NCBI GenBank assembly: GCA_036852015.1
Contig: JAANDG010000140.1
Coordinates: 186,001 to 250,000, forward strand
From: Pelodera strongyloides
Taxonomy: Eukaryota; Nematoda; Chromadorea; Rhabditida; Rhabditidae
Length of the DNA: 64,000 nucleotides
Direction of reading: 5' to 3'
A program made the translations under genes and the position numbers. Below, piece by piece: positions 34,947 to 45,700 of this stretch. A model generated the notes under the pieces. That model searched no databases. It was not told the origin of the DNA and was given only the letters and a program-made list of their open reading frames with translations. How positions within the stretch are numbered: position 1 is the first letter of the stretch; each line of letters begins with the position of its first letter.

Positions 34947-36872
34947 TTATAAGATCTTACCTTCACGCTTGCTGACGCATCCGCCTCCACTTGTTTCCTA
35001 TAAGAAAATTATTAATAAATAGACTTTAATTCACGGACCGTTAATTTAGGAACACGCGTGAATGTGATCCCCTGAGCTGAGCAGTTTGCGTACGCTACTA
35101 TATTAGTTCAATTAGGCTGGCGCTGACTGAATTTAAAGGGATAGGTTCACTAGAAATTGCACCTTTTTGAATATTTCTATTGACAGTATGGCCTCGGGGT
35201 GCAAAAGGTAATTTAATGTAATGTTCGCATTGTGAATATTTTCGGCGAGAAAAATTCAAAAAGGTGTCATTCCTAGTGAACCTATCCCTTTAAAGGGTTA
35301 CGGTGCGTGGTTTGAAACGTATACTATTATCTGTGGTTGTGTGCAAATTCTATTCCATTCAATGCAAGAAATACCCAGAAGCCCGCATTGTGTATGCGCT
35401 TTTCTGGGCCAGCGTGCGCTTCTCTTCACACACGACATCATTAATTAATTTGCTTCGGGTCCCTAATAAAATGCACGCGGGTACTTACTGTAAGCTGCTC
35501 ACAAACGGCTCCCCACAGTACGCTTTTCAATAAATTATCGTTCCACTGTCCACGTTTGCGGTGCTCCCACGCATCCAGGTAGAGCTGGAAAATAAATTTG
35601 AAAACAAAATACAAATAAACATTGCATATGGATTGCTTCCTACTTACTTATTGATTGACTGAGTTTCAATAAAGACTCACGTCGACAACGGATTCTGATT
35701 TACTTCCATGATTATTTGGCTCGTTTGATGCCCAATTACGGTATGTTATCTTGGGTTCATGGTACCACAAACCACTCCTTGCATCTTTTGGAACAATGTC
35801 ATGAAGTCCGATCCAAACTTGCTGGAAACATATTTTAACTTCACGAAGTTTACTGATTACTGAATGTGGACCTTTTAAAAACCATGAGACCTGGCAGCTT
35901 TTGCCCTTTGTCGAATTCTTAGTGTAGCCGTTGGGTAGTTTGTGCCCTTCCTCCTCCTACAGTGACGTAGTGTTTGCCATTCACATGGGAAATTGAATGT
36001 GCCTGTGACTACATATAAAACATACGTGATAGTGCTTATTGGGGTTCAGATACTTCTTTTTGTCCGCTTCTCGATCGGCGACTTGCGCTTTATCGTTCCA
36101 GAACATATCTGAAAGCATATTTTTTAAACTAACAATGAGCTCTTGAATGTCCCCATCTTTCTCTCTCGCTCTCTACCTCTCTCACACACTCTCGCTTGAC
36201 ACAACTCTGACACAACTCCCAATGCTTAGCACATGTACTACGTGTATGTCATTGCTGGTCACAACTCACCCAAAATTGCATCATTTTCCAGCTGACATCT
36301 AATTGTGGCCAGATCGACGTCTTTTCCAAGCTTTTGACATGCAGCTTTGGAAGTCGTATAATTAGCGATTGTGCGGATGACCTATAAAAGTGCGGCGTAC
36401 ATCTTTCAATCAGGAAACCATGTTCTAGATATTATTTGGTTAGGTGACGTTTTGGATCGAGCTACTCTCATGGGCTCGGACGCAGCTTATCTCGAGCTAC
36501 CTATGACACGGAGCACCTGAAAGGCGCTGGTTGAGATAGTTGACTGAGAAAAATACGTTCGTGGGACTTTTTTTTATTGTATTATTAGATTGGCCCTCTT
36601 GGGCATAATCCTTGGCACCATTGCAAGACAAGGCCAACGCTGGGATAAAACTTCGTATTTGCATGGGGTAAAGGAGCACAAAGTGTTCTACATTTGGGAG
36701 ATCTATCTTGCCGCCACTGACTGTACTGATGGCATCAGGAATGCTACTTATTCGTGTATCGAACCTTATAACAGGTTCCATTAACATTAGTGAATCCTGA
36801 TAAACATTTTCCTTGTGCATCGACTAGAAATAGAAGCTTGAAAAATATGAAGCCCAAGCAGAGATTCTTCAT
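34947..36872 (-). CDS. L2: secreted single-domain C-type lectin, mirror copy of L1, 196 aa
   Basis: Six minus-strand exons: 36872-36765, 36381-36270, 36108-36026, 35821-35681, 35584-35489, 34997-34947. Exon lengths are identical to L1. The leader (MKNLCLGFIFFKLL), CLSGFTNVNGTCYK, VWIGLHDIVPKD, WASNEPNNHGSKSE, GQWNDN and AVCEQL are all present, so the calcium and sugar ligands are conserved. It differs from L1 most in exons 3 and 4 (for example DKAQVADREADKK). It lies on the right arm of the large inverted duplication and has its own TTAA palindrome (35133-35293) in intron 5. The start codon directly follows TTTCAG. Promoter-proximal sequence, including a palindrome (37042-37210), matches the L1 upstream region, so the two are probably regulated alike. 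Confidence 0.85.
35133..35293. mobile_element. TTAA palindromic element, family P9, in L2 intron 5
   Basis: A 161-bp element with ends TTAAAGGGATAGGTTCACTAG and the complement. The matching position in L1 (near 29903) is an empty site reading CCCTTTAAATTCAG. A lone end of this family lies at about 49765-49797. Confidence 0.8.
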
Positions 36873-37041
36873 CTGAAAGCCGTGTAAATATGTGAAACAA
36901 ATCCAAACAGCTCATAGATACATGGAAATATTGCATGATATAACAAGCTGTACTGAAGACGAAGAAGACGAGCAAAGATGAAGGAATCTATGAAAAAAGA
37001 CTGAAAGAAAGACTGAGATACCAACTTCGAGACGCATGATC

Positions 37042-37210
37042 TTAAAGCGAAATACCAGTCGGTTTTTGAAGCGCACCTTCTTACCTATTTATGCTAATTT
37101 ACTCGAATTTAGCTCGATTTTTTATTCTAATTTATGTTCATTTGCATATGCTGTATACGAATGCTGATTGACTCGATGCGTTTCAAAATACGCACGGCAT
37201 TTCGCTTTAA
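37042..37210. mobile_element. TTAA palindromic element, family P3, upstream of L2
   Basis: The mirror counterpart of the element at 27654-27814. Confidence 0.75.
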
Positions 37211-38082
37211 GTAAACATAAAGGGTGCAGGAATACATTCTGTAGTGCGTATGGTTGAAGCAAAATGCCCCTCCACATCTGTTAAATCAGGCTGCTCACTT
37301 TGCATATAAACGTGAAAGCGTGCCATCTAATGGGTCGTAAATACGCTTGTTCTATTGCTGTTCACATAATAAAACAACAATTGCGGCTGTCTGCAGATTA
37401 GGAAACCACCAAGAAAAAGCGACAAACGAACTTTTTGCTCATTGTTCCCCATCGAACATGACAAAAAGGTAACAATCATTTAATTACAACGTCGACTATA
37501 ATTTGTCTTATTTTGTTGCTTATAGTAGCTTCTTCGCATCAAAAAACTGACGGAAGCCAATTGCAACGCCCCGCTCCTATGGAATACAGTCACTAACGAT
37601 AGAAATCAGAAAAAGACACAAGGCAGTGGGTGAACATGAGAGTGCAGCCACTTCCTCTTGCGGATTCGTACTGTGCGCCATGTCTTCGCCGCGCTCATTT
37701 TTGTGCAGGCAGCCCTGTAATCGTAATTTGAATATAAGCTCGTAGCGTCGGAGTATAGCAGAAAGGGAGCACAACCACATATCTTTTCCCTCGGCTGTTG
37801 ATTCCATATCACATACTTCAATTTTTACATTCGCTAGGCCGACATGGGAGAAGTAAGAAACTAGCTTGAACTACACGCTCACGTTCCAATATAGTAAGTC
37901 TATGAAGGAAGGTTGCACACTTCACGCCTTCTTTTCATTTCGATTTCAGTTTATATTATGGATAGTCCACTCCAATGGTATTCATACTGGAATTCAGTTG
38001 TTTCAAAAAAAAACCAGCCGTTATGTCATTTAAAGCTAAGGCTTGAGGGTGAAAGACTGGAAAATAACTTATTGAGAGCGAC

Positions 38083-38190
38083 CTTATAGCATGTTCACTG
38101 AACGTTTGTGAATCCATTTATACATTGACCTTGTGCATCGTTAATTAAGAAAAGTTGTAACAATGCAAGCCCCAGTGAGAAGTTGATCAT
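38083..38190 (-). pseudogene. Orphan duplicate of L3 exon 1 with a premature stop
   Basis: The minus strand encodes a leader MINFSLGLALLQLFLINDAQ and QCINGFTNVQ that closely matches L3 exon 1. It is one leucine codon shorter and has a TGA where L3 has GGA (codon 32). A spliced-leader-like acceptor and an exon-end donor (AAG followed by GTCGCT) are still present. No counterpart of exons 2-6 could be found downstream. The flanking upstream sequence also matches that of L3, so promoter and first exon duplicated together. Confidence 0.7.
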
Positions 38191-39063
38191 CTAAATGTGT
38201 ATCAAAGCAAATAAATTGAATGCGTATCTGGCATTCTGCATCCACAACTATTGTATTTTTCTCGAATATAATAGCATACATAATAAGGATTATTGGCATA
38301 GTAGTCAATGTATACTTTAAATATGAACAATTGAATAAAATTCGAAAGTCTACTGTATGCATGTAATGTGTTTTCTTCGCGCATTCTAGTGCATTAAATA
38401 GTGTAACTTGTTCCCACAATAAATATTTATTTAATGACTTTAGCGCTTTCTTATGCTTTCTTAGAAGAGCAACGACTGAATGAGTCGGCTATCCATAATG
38501 TAAACTGAAACGAAAAGAAGGTGTGAAGTGTGCGATGTGCAACCTTCATATACGTATTATATTGGAACGTGAGTGCGAAGGTCAAGCTGTTTTTTATTTC
38601 TCCCTTGTCGACCTAGCGAATGTAAAAATTCATTTTGGGATATGGTATACCCGCCGGAGGAGAAGAACTAGGGCCGCTCTGGTCCTCAGGCGCGCAGCGC
38701 GGAAATACGAAACCGTGACCGCGGAAAAAGATTTCAAATTTGCAATGACAAACTCGAGACATGGACTTCTGAACTCAAGATTTGAAGCTGCCTACGCAAA
38801 CACGGAAAAGGTGCGCGGCAAAAGTGGCGCACGGTGTGCAAGAATGTCGAAAGACTAATTGTACGAGGAAAGGTAGCGCGGCAGATGCGTCAAACGGGTA
38901 TGCACATCTCTCGCTGGCGCAACACAATACAATGCCCTCGACAATAAAAATGTTTTACAATATATCCTCCAAAGATACCCGGCATAAAACTAATGTGTTG
39001 GTCTCTTCCCTAAATATTCATGTTGTGGTCATTATTTGTAACATTTTATTCACTTATTTGTTT

Positions 39064-40981
39064 CTAACAGATCGAGCACGTGCATCCGCTTCCACTTGTT
39101 GGCTGTAATGTGAAGTTAAAATTAGCGAAAATAAGTTTTCCGTATGCACCAAATCTGGTAACGAACGGTTTTCGCTCATTGCAAAATGATGTTCGTCCGT
39201 CATCATATAGCCTGAAGTCTGAAGGGAAACTTCCTCAGTATAATGCATCTTAACCGATATGGCATGACTTCTACTGCGAAATAATTCAATTCCTTACCGT
39301 AATCTGCTCGCAAATCGCACCCCAAAACACGTTTTTCAGCACATTATCGTTCCATTGGCCTGCATAATTACCGTTCCATGTGTCGAAATAGAACTAAAAT
39401 TGCAATTTTTTTTAAATATACGTAACTCTAATACAGTAGTTGATTGACCTCAAAAACTTGGCCAGCTGCAGAGCGCCAAGCAACCTTGTTTTGATTCATA
39501 CACCTTTTTGAAAACAACTTCGTATTTCCCAAAAGGTGGACAAGAAACGCAAGAAAACCTAGGAATAGTGAACAGAGGGAGGAACAGCTCGCTAATTACA
39601 GACAAATTCATAAGTATGTACGTAGCATCATATTTACCTCTCCCCCACACTCGGGCATTCCCTTGTTACCGTTCGGTTCTCCTAGCGCCCAGTTACGGTA
39701 CGGAGACTGAGATCTATGATACCAATTTCCACTTCCTGGTGTAATCGCCTCCACGTCATGCAGACCCATCCAGGCTTGCTAAATGAAAATAATTTGCATA
39801 AAAGTTGACTTGGAATGCGTACCTACGCCCTCCGCAGGATAGGGGTGCGCAGTGGATGCGCAGTGGGTGCGCAGTGGTTGCGCAGTGGGTGCGCAGTGGA
39901 TGCGCAGTGGGTGCGCAGTGGGTGCGCAGTGGGTGCGCAGTGGGTGCGCAGTGGGTGCGCAGTGGGTGCGCTACAAATCCACACCCGAAAATGTAACTCT
40001 AATTGACGGAACCTCTAAGCGGTATCGGGTAGGCTCTGCGGTGACGAGATCCCATATAAAATCTGCATGTGCATGCAATGGTGAAACTTCTGTGTTATAA
40101 AATGATAACAATTTGCTTTGTTCTCAAACTCACATGATAATGTCGTTCGCTGGAAAGAACTGTCGCCTTGTCTTTCTCCCGTTGATCGTACAACTGTTTG
40201 TTGTTTAAGAACAACCCTAAAAATGGAGTAGTGTCCACGCCCAAAGAAAACACACACTGCCCAATGGATACATATACCGATGCGAATTTATGAGCTGAAA
40301 AACTCAAAGTAACAGTGAAAGACCTCTGGCTACATTTCTGTTGTTTTTCTGGTTTAGCAAAGCATGAAACCGCACCAAGCACGGCATCGTTCTCAGTTTG
40401 ACATCTGATTGTAGCCAAATCAACGCCGCTCCCGAGCCTTTGACATGCCAGACGGGCATTTGTGAAGTTTGCCATCGCACGAATTACCTGGGAAATGTTT
40501 TTACTAAAATCAGCCTCACACTGTAAAGGGAAAATTTAAAGAACTGCTGCTTCTGCACATTGTTAGTGCTTTAATTTTAAAGAAAGGCGAATTTTAGTTT
40601 TTTTTACTCTTTTGATTCTAGGGGTTTTATCTTTCAATTAATTCAGCAGGTTTTTGTAACTATTGTCACGTAGTACGTGCAAATAACTGCGCGACTTTTT
40701 ATTCTAATTGTATACATTTGCATTATAACATAATGGAATTGGGCATTAGAACATACTGGAAACAGCTGTTTCGTCATGGTTTAAAAAAACCGGCCGGTAT
40801 ATAACTTGAGATATATAACCAGGCTTGAGATCTTTGTTGAAAGTCTCGAAAGGTAACGTATTTAGTCAACCTTATAACATGATCCCTGAACGTTCGTGAA
40901 TCCATTCATGCACTGGCCTTGTGCACTGCTAATGAGGAAAAGTTGTAACAATGCAAGAAGTCCCAGTGAGAAGTAAATCAT
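39064..40981 (-). CDS. L3: secreted single-domain C-type lectin, 193 aa
   Basis: Six minus-strand exons: 40981-40871, 40487-40376, 40216-40134, 39778-39638, 39393-39298, 39102-39064. All are in phase and end in TAG. The leader is MIYFSLGLLALLQLFLISSA, and the mature part opens CMNGFTNVQGSCYK. The domain has DLATIRCQTENDA, AWMGLHDV, RNWALGEPNGN, GQWNDN and AICEQI, and ends SGCTCSIC. EPN and WND are kept although the protein is clearly diverged from L1 and L2. Intron 3 carries an 11-bp minisatellite (39843-39970). The ATG directly follows TTTTAG. The upstream region (41.0-41.4 kb) is duplicated at 38.2-38.6 kb together with a broken copy of exon 1. Function is inferred as extracellular sugar recognition. 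Confidence 0.85.
39843..39970. repeat. 11-bp minisatellite in L3 intron 3
   Basis: About eleven to twelve near-identical units of TGCGCAGTGGG, with A or T at the last base in a few. Confidence 0.9.
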
Positions 40982-42203
40982 CTAAAAGTGAGTCATCAAA
41001 GAGAGCGATATGGGTGATATTTCTGTGCAACGTATTATAAATACGAACATAGAATAACACTCGAGAGTTTACTGTAAATAGATAGTGTTTGATGCATTAA
41101 ATAGTGCAACTTGTTCCCACAATAAATATTTATTTAACGACTTGAGTGCTTTCGTATGCTTTCTTAGAAGATCAATGGAGGGACTGAATGAGTGGGCTAT
41201 CCATAATAAACTAAAATGAAAAGAAGGTGGGAAGTGTGCTATGTGCAACCTTCATAGTCTTATGACTGATTATATTGGAACGTGAGTGTGAAGTTCTAGC
41301 TGGTTTCTTATTTCTCCCATGTCGTCCTAGCGAAAGCAAAAATTCAATTATGGTATATGGTATCCCCAGTCGGTGGTGAAGATCTGTGGGTGTGGTTTGC
41401 CTCCATCTCCTATTCCGACGTCTCGAGCTTATATTCAAATTTTAAATACAAAGCAACGCGGAAAAGGTGCGCAGCGACAGTGGCGCACGGTGTGAAAAAA
41501 TGTTGATAGACTGCATTGGTGAAACTCCGCGCCATCGCCGCGCACAAAATAAGAGGGGGGGGGGCCTAGAGGGGGTGAGCCGCGCCCCTGTTTTTGTGCG
41601 CGGAGTTTCACGTTGTAATTGTAAGAGGAAATGTGCGTGGCAGATGCGTCAAACGATGGACATATCTCGCGGGTGTGACGCAGCATAATGTACTACCCCG
41701 AAACGAAAAAGTGTTACAACAAATTCTACAGTTACCCGTCATGAAACTAATCTGCTGGTACCCGCAAACCCTCCCAAGTTCACACTTGAGCTGGTCAGGC
41801 CCACGAAAAATATACTTTGCTGAAGCTTTCGAATTTATCGTTTAATATTGCAATAATAATAAATGTAAAATTCATCAGCTACAAGTTCTCACTGACCCGC
41901 CAACTCTATTGTTTCTAATACGGTAGCACATGCGCATGCTGTTCAATGCTCGAAGTAATTTATTTCATGAAAGTAACGAACCTCGTGAGATACAAAAACA
42001 CATACAAAAACGTTGGGCGAGTAAAATAAAAACGTCAGAACAGTAATAAACGAGTAGCTAGAAACATGAATACATGCACAACAAACGGTACGTGAAAAGA
42101 AAGTGAAAGGAAGTCAATTGGAGAAAATACCATAAAATATAACGTGAACGACAATAAATCAAGCAACGAATATTACTTCCATGTGTATTAATTACGGAAC
42201 ATA
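40982..42203. other. Region between L3 and the 3' end of F
   Basis: The first 450 bp resemble the region upstream of the orphan exon at 38.2-38.6 kb and probably hold the L3 promoter. An imperfect inverted repeat at 41517-41612 has arms with the word GTGAAACTCCGCGC and its complement (GTGCGCGGAGTTTCAC). The rest is AT-rich with no recognisable feature. Confidence 0.5.
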
Positions 42204-42748
42204 TCACTTGAATAATTCGCGGTCGACTGTCACATTTCCGGGGTTGCTGGGACAAATCGCTTCATAATGTGCTAGACACAGAGTTTGACGGCACTTCTTG
42301 CATTGGAAAATGCCCTGTAAAAATGGGGTTATTTTTAGTGGCTAGTTTATTTATCTTTTCTTTGATTTTCCATTTACAGTATTATCACCTTTTACTGAAA
42401 CAAAACTTGCAACTGGAAATAAATTATTGTTATATACTTGCTTCCTCAGCACCACCTACTTTCCTCTGCAAGGCACGTCGGGCAAGAGACGCCACCCCCT
42501 CTGTTAATCTCCGACCCAATGCGCGCCCAAATTGTGGCTTTCGACCCCACCGCCGACGCTAAATATGGCTGAAATTTGCAGTGCCGACCCTTTAGCAGTA
42601 CAAATAGTGTAGCAGTACAGTAGACAGCAGCAGCGAACGCATGCCAGCCAAACTGACCCAAGTCTGACCCAGGTCCGACCCAACTGGCGCGCTTGCAGCC
42701 CTTCCGCATGCACATCGCATTTTTCACGATGATTTTTTCAAATTTTTT

Positions 42749-42798
<50 letters not shown>

Positions 42799-45700
42799 CC
42801 TTTATTATTTCCTCTATTAACTTATTGCTATCACAGGTACCATTGCTTCACTTACTGGTGCGCGTTCAAGCAAGCAAACAAACGGAAGGAAACACGATAA
42901 AGTAAGTTTATGATGTCGTAAGAATAGGGTTCCCATCGGTCAGATAGACTCAGCCGTAGAAGTATATGTTACTAATAGTTTGTAATCTTCGCAGAATGAC
43001 GCAGAAGTATTATACTTTCATTTACTATTTAATTTAATACATTTAGACACTGGTGGCCAGCTCCATGGAAGTTCACAACATCAAAGATGCATTCTGCTGC
43101 CTGATACTAATACTAATACTGGAAGATTCGCTAAAACACCGTCAAATTTGAATGTTTAGTCATATACTGTGTATGTATTATTCGCAATAAACATTTCCTC
43201 CCGTTATGTAGTGTAATTTATGGGCTACGCTTCTGTACAAATTACGGTGGTGCCGACTCCAAACCGTGGTGGGGCCGACCCAACTCCGACTCCAAACAGT
43301 GGTTTTGCCGATCCAACTCCCACGCCTTTTTCAAATTTTTCGACCCGGGGCGGAAACTAGGACCGCCCAGAGTCGGACTTCGCTTTAGTTGGGTCGGCAC
43401 TTTGGGTCGGAGAGGAACAAATGGGCAACCATGCAGATACCCCGACGGCACAATGTACAATGTACTTTCGTATTTTAAAGGAAACGTCAACGCAGATTCA
43501 TGGATACTGTATCGTATCACGCGCTCTCAAAAATTTAGATGAAACCCGCGTCAGCACAGGTGCGTCTTCTGCGTGAATCTAGTTTCTGTCTGTCGGCTCC
43601 CTCATTTTTTATACGCTGTCTACTGCGCGCGATTAAAAAAAAAAACTTTTTTTGCAACTCGTCAACAAAGAACTTTTTTGCCTCAGAAATCCAAAAAATT
43701 GAGCAAAACCCGAAATCCCATAGTGAAGGCATTTTTGAAGGGGTTTGAAATTGTTTTTCTTTTTATCTAAAAGTTTTGCTTACTTTTGTCTTCACTTTCC
43801 TTACCTAAAAAAAATAAGCTTTTTTTTAGCCCAAGATGCAAAACCGGGTTACCGGGTTACCTTTAAAGAGAAATACGGCCGGTTTTTGAAATGCATCGTG
43901 GACAACTGAATTCTTACGTAGTTATCCTAATTTGCTCGAATTTAGCCCGAGTTTTTATTCTAATATGTGTCCATTTGCATAACCTGCATAATATGCTGGT
44001 CTACTCGATGTGTTTAAAAAAACCGGGCAATATTTCGCTTTAAATGGACGGGTCAATCAAAATAAACCTATATTTAGCATTTCTTCATTGTTTTTACAAA
44101 GTGATGACTATAATATATGCACTGCTAAGTTTCAGCCAGATTTATCCCGCTGAAAATTTTCGGTGTCGATAATCGGAAAAGCATACCGTAGACGAACAAC
44201 AACTGCTCCATTATTATCTTGTTGCGTGTCCCGGGGGAATATGGCTAAATAGACAGATACTCTCCCGTGTCCCAATCAGAGCGAGGTATCCTCGGGAAAC
44301 ACGGTAAGAAAATAAGGGTGCAATTGTTGTTCGTTTACGGTATACTACGTTCTTGAGCGCCCGCACGCGCAACCACCTCCAGCCCCAAAAGGCTGTGCGC
44401 GCGTGGTTTTCCGCGTAAAAGGAGGTGCACGCACTGTTTTCCGCTAATTCCGAGACCGGGGGAAGGGTCCCGCGCGGAATACGCAGCGGAGTTCTCTGTA
44501 GCGCGTCGCGGTCTTTCAATACTAGTATCGATCTAGCAAACGTACTAATTTGCTCACAGGCGCAGTGATATTCAGTTTTCGTGTTTCACTCCGTGTGCCT
44601 AAATGGCCGAGTGGTCTAAGGCGCTGGTTACAGGGTAAATTCCTGAGTGAATTTGCAGGTTCGATCCCACTTGGGTACATTTGTCTTGCGAAAGTTTGGG
44701 TGTTAAATAAGTTTATGTGATACGTTCTGGCAGTGCACAATCGGTATTTCTTTTGCTTTCCAGTGAGCTAAGCGCGCGGACGCGCGCACTGCTTGTCCCC
44801 GGTGCACACCTGCGACACTGCACCGCGCGGTAAAACGTGCGCGCGTCCGGGCGCTCAGCGACCAGAGTAGTTCTCCGATTAACGACACCGAAAAATTTCA
44901 GTAGGATACATTTGACTGAAATTTGGTATATTATGATAATCACCCCTTATAAAAAGTACGAAAGAATGCTAAATATAGGTTTATTTTGATGAGCCGGTCC
45001 CTACAAGTAAATTCTTTATTCAAGGAAGGTACACGTCTCCCGCGGACAGTGAATAAAAAACAACCAACCGAGCGCACTACATTCAGGCATTGCCCACAGC
45101 TACGACGATTAGGAAGATACTGATCCACTTCATGACACTGAGTCTTGAGTAGAACAGCGTTCTTGTCGGACACCTCAATAATCGCCTTCAGGTATTTGGG
45201 GTCCTTAATCTGGAATTTAAATTCTACAATTTCATCTTCAACATACGCACGAACGCACATACATGTACCGACACACACACGTACACTCACCTCTCCCAAT
45301 GGTCACTTGTATTATATTCCCATTTCCCATTAAAGGGATCGGGTCACTACAAATCACCCCTTTGTTTATTTTTGTATGTGTAGTTCACCAAACAAAAATC
45401 ACAATCAGCACAAAAAGTTTCCCAGAGATCCCAGAGTTTGTAGTCTGCTGATATTGGATAGACTTGATATGAATCCCCGTTCTATTCCACAGCTGGTGCA
45501 CAGTAGCGGCAGGAAAAGAGCACTATAGGCTGAGAGAGCCAACGACTGATAAAGATCTCTGGACGGTGAGCGCCCACACGCGCGGACCTCTAGATCCCAT
45601 GCGCGCGCTCGGTTTCGACCGCAGGCAGTGTCGCAGGTGTGCCCGAAGGTGTGCGCGCGTGCGGGCGCTTACGTTCCAAATAGTGTAGCAAATACGGTAT

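Larger units (their letters stand above)
33770..37430. repeat. Right arm of the L1/L2 inverted duplication
   Basis: Reverse counterpart of 27430-30970, holding L2. It has a private P9 element and lacks the P1 and P7 elements of the left arm. Confidence 0.8.
36873..39063. other. Intergenic region between L2 and L3
   Basis: It holds a TTAA palindrome (37042-37210), the outer end of the right duplication arm (about 37430), the broken copy of L3 exon 1 (38083-38190) and a GC-rich stretch (38640-38900) related to one at 41440-41680. No other gene is seen; an open frame at 37577-37807 lacks splice sites. Confidence 0.6.

Noticed and set aside
43242..43420. GC-rich repeats with GCCGACCCAACTCC words, considered as a transposon with 42490-42690
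   Set aside because: The words recur in both orientations but no clear ends could be defined.
44595..44679. Functional tRNA-Leu(CAG) gene
   Set aside because: The anticodon stem and T stem do not pair, although acceptor stem and D arm do.
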